From: Tissierellia bacterium
GTDB taxonomy: Bacteria; Bacillota; Clostridia; Tissierellales; Tepidimicrobiaceae
Assembly: GCA_012728075.1 (NCBI GenBank)
Contig: JAAYFV010000126.1
Coordinates: 1-37,133 of the forward strand
Length of the DNA: 37,133 nt
Direction: 5' to 3'
Positions 25,962 to 35,119 of the stretch are shown here, one piece after another. A model generated the notes under the pieces. That model was not told where the DNA came from, did no database searches, and saw nothing but the letters and a program-made list of their open reading frames with translations. The translations under genes were made by a program, and so were the position numbers. The stretch's first letter is position 1, and the number at the start of each line of letters is the position of its first letter.

Positions 25962-26405
25962 TTGAAAGAAAAAAATACAAGGAATCATGTAGCTAACATT
26001 GAGAGATACTTAAGAAAGGTTGACTACATCATAAGATTAAAGGGTAGAGAGATATTGAAGGATTTTAATATTACCATACCCCAGTTTACTGCGTTGCAAA
26101 TACTTATTCATAATGGAGACTTAACCATTGGGGAATTAAGTCAAAAGATGGGATTAGCATGTAGTACCATTACTGATTTAATAGATCGTATGGAAAATAA
26201 TAAGTTAGTAGTAAGGAAGAAAGATCAAAAGGACAAAAGGGTTGTAAGAATTGAGGTCTTACCTGTTGGATATGAAATTGTAGAAAAAGTGTTAGAAGAG
26301 AGGATTAGATTTTTAGAATCAAAATTAGAGGGGCTATCTGAAGAGGAAAAAGAGGCTTTAAAGGAAGGACTTGAGTCTTTATATAATGCAATGAATCAGA
26401 ACTAA
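25962..26405 (+). CDS. MarR-family transcriptional regulator
   Basis: This 147-residue winged-helix regulator contains the MarR DNA-binding core, ITIPQFTALQILIHNG, followed by LTIGELSQKMGLACSTIT as the recognition helix and DRMENNKLVVRKKDQKDKRVVRIEV as the wing. MarR proteins usually repress efflux or stress genes and are released by small ligands. The track ORF starts at 25908, but GGAGGAG lies in those codons and TTG at 25962 is spaced 6 nt behind it. The 64-bp gap before it and 35-bp gap after it allow co-transcription with the lipid genes and the large signalling protein. The palindrome at the exporter promoter is a possible target. Confidence 0.92.
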   Translation: MKEKNTRNHVANIERYLRKVDYIIRLKGREILKDFNITIPQFTALQILIHNGDLTIGELSQKMGLACSTITDLIDRMENNKLVVRKKDQKDKRVVRIEVLPVGYEIVEKVLEERIRFLESKLEGLSEEEKEALKEGLESLYNAMNQN

Positions 26406-26440
26406 TTTTTGTTGGGAGTATGATATAAAGGGGAATAATT

Positions 26441-29400
26441 ATGAAATTAATTGATAATAGGTACAGGGTAGATGAAATTTTAGAAGACTCCTTATATAGT
26501 AGTTTATATAGGGTTACAGATTTTTGGGATGATGATAAAAAGTTGTTTATGAAGTTATATAATACTGAAAGACAAGCAGATGTAATTTCATATTTTATCG
26601 AAAATTTTATTGCCCTATCCAATGTAAAACATAGATACCTATTAACTGCCAACCAGTTTGACATAATAAAAACAATAGATAGAAAAAAGGTTGATATAAA
26701 ACAATACTATTTAACTACGGAATATATTTCTGCACCAAGCCTGGATGAAGTGTATATGGATTTGAGTTTAGAGGATAGATTATATATAATATTACAGTTA
26801 TGTACAGTTTTAGATTTTATACATTATAGAGGATTAGTGTATAAATATTTAAGTCCTTCACATATATATGTCTTGGAAGATAATAGTATAAAACTGATGG
26901 ATTTGGCAACAATAAATGAGCGGACTATAAATAGATATTATGATGATTTGACTAGATATTTTATAGCTCCTGAAGTATTGCTAGAGCATGATGATATAAT
27001 CGACAAAGAAGCAGACAAGTATTCTTTAGGAATGATAATAGCATACCTTTTAACAGAAGATTTCTATAATTTTGATAATAATGATATAAGCTATATGGAG
27101 CATTTCCCATTAGGCTATGAACAGAAAAAACTTTTAAGCAGTGTTATAGCGGATTTTACAAAAAAAGATCCTGCTATAAGGAAACGTTCCTTAAGAGAAC
27201 TTATATATGATATTAATACTTTGTTTTCTATGAACTATAAATATGATTTGGTTGAAGAAAGAGGGACGCTAAATTTCAAGACCAAGATAGTTGGAAGAGA
27301 AAAGGAAATAAATGCCATATTATCCATAGATGATAATATATTTGACAATAAACTTAATGGTAAGATGATACTAGTAAAAGGAGATACTGGATTAGGTAAA
27401 ACTAGATTCTTAAAGGAAATAAGTTATCTGTTAAAGATGAGAGGTAGAAATGTTTATTTTACTGAGGTGCTTCATACTGGCAATACACCTTTAAAAGCTA
27501 TAGAAAATCTGTTGCGCCAAACCATTAAGGATACTCCTACTCATATAATGAGCAAATTTGGTAAGGAATTGGCTAGGGTTTTACCTGAACTAAAATATAT
27601 GTTGGATATAGATTATCATTATAATTTAGGTGAAGATAGGGAGAGATTACGATTATACGATAGGATAGCTAGTTATTTAGAGGAGCTTTCTAAAGATAAA
27701 CCTATATATTTGATTATAGATAGTGTAGATAATGGAGATCCACAGCTTCTATTTCTATTAGATTATATATTCAAGTCTTTAGATAAAGGGAGAGTAGTAC
27801 TTATACTAGCTATCAATGAAAATAAGATATCTAAAGATTATGTCAAGGAAGATATTATTAGGCAATGGAGTAATCATGGCGATGTAGAACAAATAAACAT
27901 GACTAATTTAGATTTATCAGAAATAGGGGAATTTATTCAATATATATTAGGAATAAGTTATAAGCCTTTAAAATTTTCTGCAGTTATGCTAAAGGAAAGT
28001 CAAGGTAATCCTAGATATATTGAATATATGATGAAGGATTTGCATGCAACAGGAGAGTTATACTTAAGTGCTGAAGGATATTGGGAAATTAAAACCAAAA
28101 AGTATTCGGACATATATTTTCTATCAAGTATAGATGAGGCTTTAAAAAGTCAAATTTATTATATGAAAAAGGAACATAGGGATATTATTGAGATTATATC
28201 CATATATGATAGCTCTGTATCTAAGAATACTTTATTAGATATATTGAATATGGATAAAGAAAAATTGGATAAAAACTTGGAAGAGCTAGTTGATATGGGA
28301 ATAATAGAAGAGAGAGTTGCTGATTGGGGTTATAGTTATAGCATCAGCAATATTCAGTTAAAGCGTATTATATATCATCAAATTCCTCAAGAACAAAGGA
28401 TGATGTTTCACAAAAGAATTGCTAAAATATTAGAATCTAAATACTCCCAAAATTATAAATCAATATTAGACGAGTTGACTTATCATTTAATGTCTTCAAA
28501 TCAAAGGGAAAAAGCACTAGAATATTTAGTAAAAGAAGCAGAGGAAGCTAATGCCTATAGCTCCAAGGGGACCCTTTTATGGGAAGAAGCTTATGAGATT
28601 GCAAGTACATTAGACTCAGAACATAAGATAAAAATACTTGAAAATCTTGGGAGAATCTATTCAATAAAAGGGGAAAACCAAAAGGCATTAAATATATACA
28701 AAGAATTGTTTAAATGTGGACAGGAACTAGATAAGATAGAATATTTAGTTATGGCAAAAATAGGAATGGGGGAAATATTTTTAAATAGAAGCTCCATAGA
28801 ATTAGCACTAAAAGAAGCTCAGGAGTCCATAGAAATATCTAAAGCAGAAAATTATATAGGAGGATTTATAAAAGCTTCTATATTGCATAATAAGATATTG
28901 CTAGATAATGGGAATTTTGAAGAAGTAAAAGAAAATATGAAGGAATTATTGGAGATTTGTTTTAGCAATGGTTTAGATATATATCTAGGTGATATATATA
29001 ATATTATAGGATTGAGCCATTACTATACAGGAGATATGGATAATGCTATAAATAATTATGAAAAAAGTATCCATAGTTTCCAGCAGGTAAACAATTTCAT
29101 CGATTCAACTAAACCTATAAATAATTTAGCCAATATTTTTATTCAACATGGTAAAATCGCTAAGGCTAATGAGTATTATGAAAAAGGCTTAGATATAGTT
29201 GATAGATATGGAGTTTTAAATTTAAAAATGATATTTTTAAATAATATAGGTTCTACCTATATTATTACCCATGATTATGAAAAAGGGAAAAAATACATAG
29301 AAGAGTCTAGGACAATAGCTATTGAAATAGAAGAAGCTAATATAGAGTTTTTAACTAATATAAACTTAGGACTAATACATCTATATATTGGAGAATATGA

Positions 29401-31834
29401 GCAAAGTTATAACTATTATATAATGTTAAAGGAGAAATATTCTAATAGTAGAGGATATAGCTATGAAGTAATTAGCTATTATTATAATTTTTTAAGTGAA
29501 TTTTATTATACCTTTGGAAGATGGAAAGAAGCTTTAAAATATTCAAATATGGCTATTGAAGCTTGCAAGGATTTTAGTAATGTAGAATTTATGATGTCCA
29601 AGGTAAGAAAATTAAGTATTAGATACTTGACAGATGGAGTATATGATAAGGATTCCATAGAAGAATTAAGAGAAGAACTTAAAATTATGAAATTAAGCTA
29701 TAATAGAAGAGATGGATTATTGCGGATGGCTATAATCCCCTATTTGGAAGGAGACTATGAATATGTACTAGATATCCTAAAAGAAGATATTAAGCTGAAA
29801 GAAAAATATTCAGCTCCCATATTAGATTATAAGAGCAAAATATTACTATACGGAATTGGCTATTATAAATTAAGTAAAGAAAATCTACTTGATATAGAGA
29901 AGAATATGAGAAAGTATGATTTACCCCATATAGATGTATATGCAAATATCATATTAGGATCAAGATCTATACAATATGGCAAACCTTATCAAGCCATTAA
30001 TTACTTGCTGGAAGCTTTGGATTTAATCTATGGACTAATTAAGAATATTCCTGACAGAGAACTTCAGATAGGCTATATAAAACGTCATAAAGGGGATGAT
30101 ATAAAACTAAAGATGACCCAAACAATTGAAAAAGCATTAGGGATTAAGGTGGATTCTATTTACATAAAGGATATAGATTTAGATCAAAACATTGAAAAGT
30201 ATTTTGATTATAGACCTTTGATTGCTATAATGGATGATGAAGATTTTAACAATATAATAGAATCTAATTATTATTATGGAGATATTAAGGATATTTCTAA
30301 TATAGAAACTTTGATATCAAATCTAACATCAGATTATGAATATAATTTGAATTTAATACTTAAGTACATTGGGAGGGAAACTTTAGCTGAAAAAGGATAT
30401 ATATTAGCTTATGATGATGAAAAAAGCAAATATTTACCTATTGCTAGTCTAAACAATAATGATATGTATTGGTTTCCTAATGAAAATTTATTATCTTTAG
30501 CCAATAGATATGAAGATGGGATATTGATTACTAATGGTAAAGAGGCAAATATTATAGGATTACATAGGGAATTCCTTTCTAAAGATATTAGGGCTTTAAT
30601 CTGTGTTCCAATCAAAGGGATTCAAAGGGAAGATAATTTTTTAGAAATAGAACGTCGTAGAAAAAACTGGATTACTTCTCAAAAAGTTGAAGGATATATA
30701 TATTTAGAGACAGGAAGGGTATTTAATCGTTTTGATAATAAAAGGCTTAGATTAACTAACTGTTTATCTCAAATATTATATATGAGTATAGAAAACTATA
30801 AGCTCAAGATATTATCAACTATAGATAAATTGACTGGTATCTATACTAGGAAATATTTTGAAAATCAGTTTAATAGAGTATTTGATGAAGCTAGGCTAAA
30901 TAGTGAAAACTTTGCAATACTCATGTTGGATATAGATAGGTTTAAAAATATAAACGATACTTATGGGCACAGAAAAGGGGATGAAGTGTTAAATAGGATA
31001 GGACAATGTATTAAAGATAGTGTTAGAAAAACGGATATAGTAGCTAGATATGGTGGAGAAGAGTTTATAATAATACTTAGAAATGTTGATTTAAAAGAAG
31101 CCAAGGATATAGGAGAAAAGATTAGGATAAACATACAAGAATTGAGAGTTTCCCATATAGAGGAGCCTATTACAATAAGTATTGGGATATCTCAATTTCC
31201 AAAACACAGTCAATTCAAAGAAGAGCTAATAGAAAAAGCCGATCAAGCTTTATACAATGCAAAAGAAAAAGGCAGAAACAAGGTAGTTGTTTGGGAACCC
31301 CATTTGGAAAACACATTAAATAGAGTTGACAAACTAGCAGGCATTTTATCTGGAAATATAAATCAAGATCAAATAAACATACTAGCTTTATTAGATATTA
31401 TAGAACTAATCAATAGTAATATTAATAAAGAGGAAAAAATACTTGAATTTTTGGGTAGATTAGTAGAAACAATAGAAGGAGAATATGCAAGTTTGATATT
31501 ATTTGATAAAAAAGGGGAACAAGGAGATGTACTTTCTCGATCTAGATTAAATCAGAAGGGTGAAAGAAAACCTTTTATTAATCAAGATATAGTAAATAGG
31601 GCCATTGCCAATAGAAAAGGAGAATTTTTAATAGATTGGGACAGTCTAGATGAGATGGATTTATTGATAACAGGCACTCCTAATTGGCAGTCGGTAATAG
31701 TGATTCCTTTGGAGTTTGAAGGGGAAATCAAAGGGATCGTATATATTTCAGTCCCATTAAAAGAGAAAGAGTTTGATTATAATGATTATAATATGGTTAG
31801 GGTTTTGTGTAGTGTTATTTCAGCTATAATATAG
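26441..31834 (+). CDS. Giant signalling protein: pseudokinase-STAND ATPase-TPR-GAF-diguanylate cyclase-GAF
   Basis: This is a 1797-residue soluble protein. Residues 1-270 have a Ser/Thr-kinase fold with Lys38 (VAIK position) and APE, but HRDLKPxN is YKYLSPSH (134-141) and DFG is DLA (154-156), so the catalytic Asp is missing: a pseudokinase. Residues ~290-640 form an AAA/STAND ATPase, with Walker A GDTGLGKT at 314-321 and LIIDSVD near 425. Residues ~730-1130 carry TPR-like helical repeats. A GAF-like domain (~1300-1450) precedes a GGDEF domain (~1456-1619) with GGEEF at 1538-1542 and an upstream RKTD that fits the inhibitory I-site, so c-di-GMP synthesis is expected. A second GAF-like domain ends the protein. 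ATG follows AAAGGGG. The architecture recalls PknK-like STAND kinases with the output replaced by a cyclase. Confidence 0.9.
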   Translation: MKLIDNRYRVDEILEDSLYSSLYRVTDFWDDDKKLFMKLYNTERQADVISYFIENFIALSNVKHRYLLTANQFDIIKTIDRKKVDIKQYYLTTEYISAPSLDEVYMDLSLEDRLYIILQLCTVLDFIHYRGLVYKYLSPSHIYVLEDNSIKLMDLATINERTINRYYDDLTRYFIAPEVLLEHDDIIDKEADKYSLGMIIAYLLTEDFYNFDNNDISYMEHFPLGYEQKKLLSSVIADFTKKDPAIRKRSLRELIYDINTLFSMNYKYDLVEERGTLNFKTKIVGREKEINAILSIDDNIFDNKLNGKMILVKGDTGLGKTRFLKEISYLLKMRGRNVYFTEVLHTGNTPLKAIENLLRQTIKDTPTHIMSKFGKELARVLPELKYMLDIDYHYNLGEDRERLRLYDRIASYLEELSKDKPIYLIIDSVDNGDPQLLFLLDYIFKSLDKGRVVLILAINENKISKDYVKEDIIRQWSNHGDVEQINMTNLDLSEIGEFIQYILGISYKPLKFSAVMLKESQGNPRYIEYMMKDLHATGELYLSAEGYWEIKTKKYSDIYFLSSIDEALKSQIYYMKKEHRDIIEIISIYDSSVSKNTLLDILNMDKEKLDKNLEELVDMGIIEERVADWGYSYSISNIQLKRIIYHQIPQEQRMMFHKRIAKILESKYSQNYKSILDELTYHLMSSNQREKALEYLVKEAEEANAYSSKGTLLWEEAYEIASTLDSEHKIKILENLGRIYSIKGENQKALNIYKELFKCGQELDKIEYLVMAKIGMGEIFLNRSSIELALKEAQESIEISKAENYIGGFIKASILHNKILLDNGNFEEVKENMKELLEICFSNGLDIYLGDIYNIIGLSHYYTGDMDNAINNYEKSIHSFQQVNNFIDSTKPINNLANIFIQHGKIAKANEYYEKGLDIVDRYGVLNLKMIFLNNIGSTYIITHDYEKGKKYIEESRTIAIEIEEANIEFLTNINLGLIHLYIGEYEQSYNYYIMLKEKYSNSRGYSYEVISYYYNFLSEFYYTFGRWKEALKYSNMAIEACKDFSNVEFMMSKVRKLSIRYLTDGVYDKDSIEELREELKIMKLSYNRRDGLLRMAIIPYLEGDYEYVLDILKEDIKLKEKYSAPILDYKSKILLYGIGYYKLSKENLLDIEKNMRKYDLPHIDVYANIILGSRSIQYGKPYQAINYLLEALDLIYGLIKNIPDRELQIGYIKRHKGDDIKLKMTQTIEKALGIKVDSIYIKDIDLDQNIEKYFDYRPLIAIMDDEDFNNIIESNYYYGDIKDISNIETLISNLTSDYEYNLNLILKYIGRETLAEKGYILAYDDEKSKYLPIASLNNNDMYWFPNENLLSLANRYEDGILITNGKEANIIGLHREFLSKDIRALICVPIKGIQREDNFLEIERRRKNWITSQKVEGYIYLETGRVFNRFDNKRLRLTNCLSQILYMSIENYKLKILSTIDKLTGIYTRKYFENQFNRVFDEARLNSENFAILMLDIDRFKNINDTYGHRKGDEVLNRIGQCIKDSVRKTDIVARYGGEEFIIILRNVDLKEAKDIGEKIRINIQELRVSHIEEPITISIGISQFPKHSQFKEELIEKADQALYNAKEKGRNKVVVWEPHLENTLNRVDKLAGILSGNINQDQINILALLDIIELINSNINKEEKILEFLGRLVETIEGEYASLILFDKKGEQGDVLSRSRLNQKGERKPFINQDIVNRAIANRKGEFLIDWDSLDEMDLLITGTPNWQSVIVIPLEFEGEIKGIVYISVPLKEKEFDYNDYNMVRVLCSVISAII

Positions 31835-31849
31835 TTTAAAACTATATTA
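31827..31849. repeat. 23-bp inverted repeat at the end of the giant signalling gene
   Basis: TAATATAGTTT and AAACTATATTA are exact reverse complements around a single A, and include the stop codon. There is no T-tract after it, so it is either a weak terminator or an operator for the LacI-family gene 64 bp downstream. Confidence 0.5.
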
Positions 31850-31912
31850 CATTAATTCAATATAATATAATCAAAGGATATTCGAAATAAACATTATGTG
31901 AGGTGGATTATT

Positions 31913-32920
31913 ATGTCAGTAACTATAAAGGATGTAGCAAAGTTGGCTGGAGTATCTATATCTACAGTTTCAAGAGTAATAAATAATTCTAAGCCTGTAA
32001 GTCCAGAAGTACGAAGAAAAGTACTAGATGCTATAGATGAGCTAGGTTATAAACCTAATCAAGTTGCAAGGAGCCTAGTTACAAAGAAATCTAATCTTAT
32101 AGGTGTAATTGTAACAGATATTGGTAACTCCTATGTAGCGCAGATGATACGGGGCATAGAAGAAGTTGGCAGAATGTACAATTATGACATATTATTATCC
32201 AGTAGCTATGGAAATCCAGATACGGAGATGAAATTTGCCGAACTGTTAAGAAGCAAGCAAGTAGAGGGAATTATTTTGATATCAGAGACTATTAATAAAG
32301 ACGTGATAGATGAAATAAAAGGATTTAATATACCCTTTGTATATTTAAACAAATTTTATAAGGCTTCAGGACTCCCCTCTGTCTCTATAGATAATTATGA
32401 GGCAAGTGCTATTATGACAAAATATCTATTGGAATTAGGTCATGAGAATATATTGTATGTAACAGCCCACGAAAACCAATTGGGTTCGGTAGAAGAGGAT
32501 AAGATAAAGGGATATAAGGAGATTATAAATAAATTTAAAAAAGATGAGTTAATATTATCAGCGGCAGGTTTTACCATAGAAGATGGATATAATATTGGTA
32601 ATGATTTAGAAAAAATTATAAAGGAGAAGAATATAACTGCTGTTTTTTGTTGTCAGGATGAAATAGCCATAGGGCTTATAAATTATTTTTATGACAATCA
32701 AATAAAAGTTCCAGAAGATATATCTATATGTGGTTATGGGGATACTAAAATGGCCTCTATTTATCGCCCAGAAATTACCACTATAAAGGAACCTTATTAT
32801 GATATAGGGGCGGTAGCTATTAGAAGGATAATAAAAGAATTAGAAGGTGAAAAAATAGAAGAAAAAAACACTTATTTACCAATTCAATTAATAGAGAGAA
32901 AAAGCTGTAGAAGAATTTAA
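31913..32920 (+). CDS. LacI-family transcriptional regulator
   Basis: This 335-residue regulator has an N-terminal helix-turn-helix and hinge (residues 1-58, with VTIKDVAKLAGVSISTVSRV) followed by a periplasmic-binding-protein-like effector domain (about 60-330). That is the complete LacI/GalR design. The sensed ligand is usually a sugar or nucleoside and cannot be predicted; there are no sugar genes nearby. The track start at 31898 is replaced by ATG at 31913, since GTGAGGTGG is the ribosome binding site. Overlapping TATAAT boxes (31861-31871) suggest its own promoter. The hut genes start after a terminator further on, so control of hut is not established. Confidence 0.94.
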   Translation: MSVTIKDVAKLAGVSISTVSRVINNSKPVSPEVRRKVLDAIDELGYKPNQVARSLVTKKSNLIGVIVTDIGNSYVAQMIRGIEEVGRMYNYDILLSSSYGNPDTEMKFAELLRSKQVEGIILISETINKDVIDEIKGFNIPFVYLNKFYKASGLPSVSIDNYEASAIMTKYLLELGHENILYVTAHENQLGSVEEDKIKGYKEIINKFKKDELILSAAGFTIEDGYNIGNDLEKIIKEKNITAVFCCQDEIAIGLINYFYDNQIKVPEDISICGYGDTKMASIYRPEITTIKEPYYDIGAVAIRRIIKELEGEKIEEKNTYLPIQLIERKSCRRI

Positions 32921-32936
32921 TAGTGGTGGTGTCTTT

Positions 32937-33503
32937 ATGAGAGCTTTTGTAGCACTGGATTTTGATTATAATTTGAGAATAACTTTACGTAGTATTCAAA
33001 ATAATATTAGGCTTAACGCTTTAAAGGGAAGTTGGGTTAAGGATGAAAATTTCCATTTGACTTTAAAGTTTTTGGGAGAAATTGACCAGTCCCAAATAGA
33101 TTTAATAGGGCAGGTTCTTGAACTTGTCCCTAAAAATTATTCTTCCATATATTTAAAATTAGATGAATTAGGTTATTTTAACAGAAGAAAAGATCAATAT
33201 GGTGTGATTTGGATAGGATTTAAAGGAGAAATTAACAAATTGAATAAAATATATGATATAATAGAAGAAGGTCTAGAACCTTTAGGTTTTAAAAAGGAAA
33301 AAAGGCCCTTTAGACCCCATATTACATTGGGAAGAAGAGTAGTACTGAATAAGTCCTTTAATCAAACGCAATATCTTAAAGATGTAAACATAGATCATAG
33401 TTTTTTGCTAGATAGATTGGTTCTTATGAGAAGTGAGGAGATTATGGGCAAGAGGATATATACTCCAATAAAATCCTATAAATTGATAAATGACCACAGA
33501 TAG
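32937..33503 (+). CDS. thpR: RNA 2',3'-cyclic phosphodiesterase (2H family)
   Basis: This 188-residue protein of the 2H phosphoesterase family has two catalytic HxT motifs: HLTLKF (H40, T42) and HITLGR (H128, T130). The N-terminus MRAFVALDF is typical of ThpR/LigT proteins. These enzymes open 2',3'-cyclic phosphates at RNA ends and can join tRNA halves in vitro. The gene follows the LacI-family gene by 16 bp and is likely co-transcribed. Its stop codon lies within the terminator hairpin. Confidence 0.93.
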   Translation: MRAFVALDFDYNLRITLRSIQNNIRLNALKGSWVKDENFHLTLKFLGEIDQSQIDLIGQVLELVPKNYSSIYLKLDELGYFNRRKDQYGVIWIGFKGEINKLNKIYDIIEEGLEPLGFKKEKRPFRPHITLGRRVVLNKSFNQTQYLKDVNIDHSFLLDRLVLMRSEEIMGKRIYTPIKSYKLINDHR

Positions 33504-33521
33504 TATCTGTGGCTTTTTTAT
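33494..33521 (+). terminator. Intrinsic terminator between thpR and hutH
   Basis: CCACAGATA-G-TATCTGTGG, a perfect 9-bp inverted repeat around one base, is followed by CTTTTTTAT. It overlaps the thpR stop codon and separates the hut genes from the upstream unit. Confidence 0.9.
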
Positions 33522-33579
33522 ACACTTTATTTAGATAATGTATCAAATCAAAATTATAATAATCATAGGAGGGAAGCCC

Positions 33580-35106
33580 ATGAACAAAGTATTAATAAAT
33601 GGTAATAATTTAACATTAGAAGATTTTATTAATGTAGTAAGGCATAATTACACAGTTGAACTAACTAATGAAGCAATAAAGAAAATTGAAAGATCTAGAC
33701 AAATAGTAGATAAATTTGTAGAAGAAGAAAAGATAGTATATGGTATAACAACAGGTTTTGGAAAGTTTAGTGATGTAAACATATCTAAAGAGGAAACTAA
33801 AATTTTACAGAAAAATCTTATTATGAGTCATTCTTGTGGAGTAGGCAATCCTTTAGATGAAGAAATTGTAAGAGGAATTATGCTCCTTAGAGCTAATGCG
33901 CTAGCTAAAGGACACTCTGGTATTAGATTATCAACATTAAACACTTTAATAGATATGTTAAACAAAGGAGTACATCCAGTAATTCCAGAAAAAGGTTCTT
34001 TAGGTGCTAGTGGAGATTTAGCTCCTTTATCCCATATGGTATTGGTCATGCTAGGTGAAGGGGAAGCGTATTATCAAGGAAAACGATTAAAAGGAATTGA
34101 AGCTATGAAAAGAGCAGAAATTCCAACAGTGGAATTAACATCAAAAGAGGGATTAGCATTGATAAATGGCACTCAGGTGATGACTTCCATTGGTGCATTA
34201 ACTCTTTATGATGGAATAAATTTAAGCAAAACTTCTGATATAATTGCAGCTTTAACTGTGGAAGCACTAAATGGAATAATTGATGCTTATGATATTAAAG
34301 TGCATGATGTAAGGAAACATATTGGGCAATTGAATACTTCAAAAAATTTACTTAAACTATTGAAAGATAGCAATATGACTACGAGGCAGGGAGAATTAAG
34401 GGTACAAGATGCTTATTCTTTACGATGTATACCCCAAATACATGGAGCTAGTAAAGATGCAATAGATTATGTAAAGGAAAAAGTTAATATTGAGATGAAT
34501 TCAGCAACAGATAATCCGTTAATATTTGATGAAACAGAAGAAGTAATTTCTGGTGGCAATTTTCATGGGCAACCTATGGCATTAAGTTTTGATTTTTTAG
34601 GAATTGCATTGTCTGAAATAGCAAATGTATCAGAAAGAAGATTGGAAAGACTTGTAAATCCAGCTTTGAGTGGATTGCCAGCTTTTTTATCTAGAAATGG
34701 AGGTTTAAATTCAGGATTCATGATAGTTCAATATTCTGCAGCTTCTTTAGTATCGGAGAACAAAGTTTTAGCTCATCCTGCTAGTGTAGATTCTATACCA
34801 TCTTCAGCAAATCAAGAAGATCATGTGTCCATGGGTACTATTGCTGCAAGAAAAGCAAAGAGCATATTAGAAAATACACGAAAAGTTTTAGCTATGGAAC
34901 TTTTAGCAGCTTGTCAAGGTATTGATTTAAGAGGGAAGAAAAAATTAGGAAAAGGTACTGAAATAGCTTATAATATAGTTAGAGATAAAGTTCCTACCAT
35001 AGAAGAAGATAGGATAATGTATGAATATATAAATATATGTGAAGATATGATTGAATCTAATATTATATTGGAAAAGGTAGAAGAAAAAATTGGAAAATTA
35101 TTATAA
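33580..35106 (+). CDS. hutH: Histidine ammonia-lyase
   Basis: This 508-residue enzyme deaminates histidine to trans-urocanate, the first step of histidine degradation. The MIO-forming Ala-Ser-Gly triad is at 143-145 in GSLGASGDLAPLSH, and the catalytic Tyr54 lies in YGITTGFG. The length is standard. The track start (33538) is replaced by ATG at 33580, because TAGGAGGG lies just upstream of it with correct spacing. A TATAAT at 33555-33560 is close to the ribosome binding site and its -35 match is poor, so the promoter is uncertain. The next step of the pathway is encoded 13 bp downstream. Confidence 0.97.
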   Translation: MNKVLINGNNLTLEDFINVVRHNYTVELTNEAIKKIERSRQIVDKFVEEEKIVYGITTGFGKFSDVNISKEETKILQKNLIMSHSCGVGNPLDEEIVRGIMLLRANALAKGHSGIRLSTLNTLIDMLNKGVHPVIPEKGSLGASGDLAPLSHMVLVMLGEGEAYYQGKRLKGIEAMKRAEIPTVELTSKEGLALINGTQVMTSIGALTLYDGINLSKTSDIIAALTVEALNGIIDAYDIKVHDVRKHIGQLNTSKNLLKLLKDSNMTTRQGELRVQDAYSLRCIPQIHGASKDAIDYVKEKVNIEMNSATDNPLIFDETEEVISGGNFHGQPMALSFDFLGIALSEIANVSERRLERLVNPALSGLPAFLSRNGGLNSGFMIVQYSAASLVSENKVLAHPASVDSIPSSANQEDHVSMGTIAARKAKSILENTRKVLAMELLAACQGIDLRGKKKLGKGTEIAYNIVRDKVPTIEEDRIMYEYINICEDMIESNIILEKVEEKIGKLL

Positions 35107-35119
35107 AGGGGGAGTTTAA

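Noticed and set aside
26305-26664. 119-residue minus-strand ORF across the marR end and the start of the giant signalling gene
   Set aside because: It is a shadow of two well-supported genes, with no recognisable motif.
31881-31886. TTCGAA as the core of a LacI-type operator
   Set aside because: Only six bases are palindromic; the flanks do not continue the dyad.
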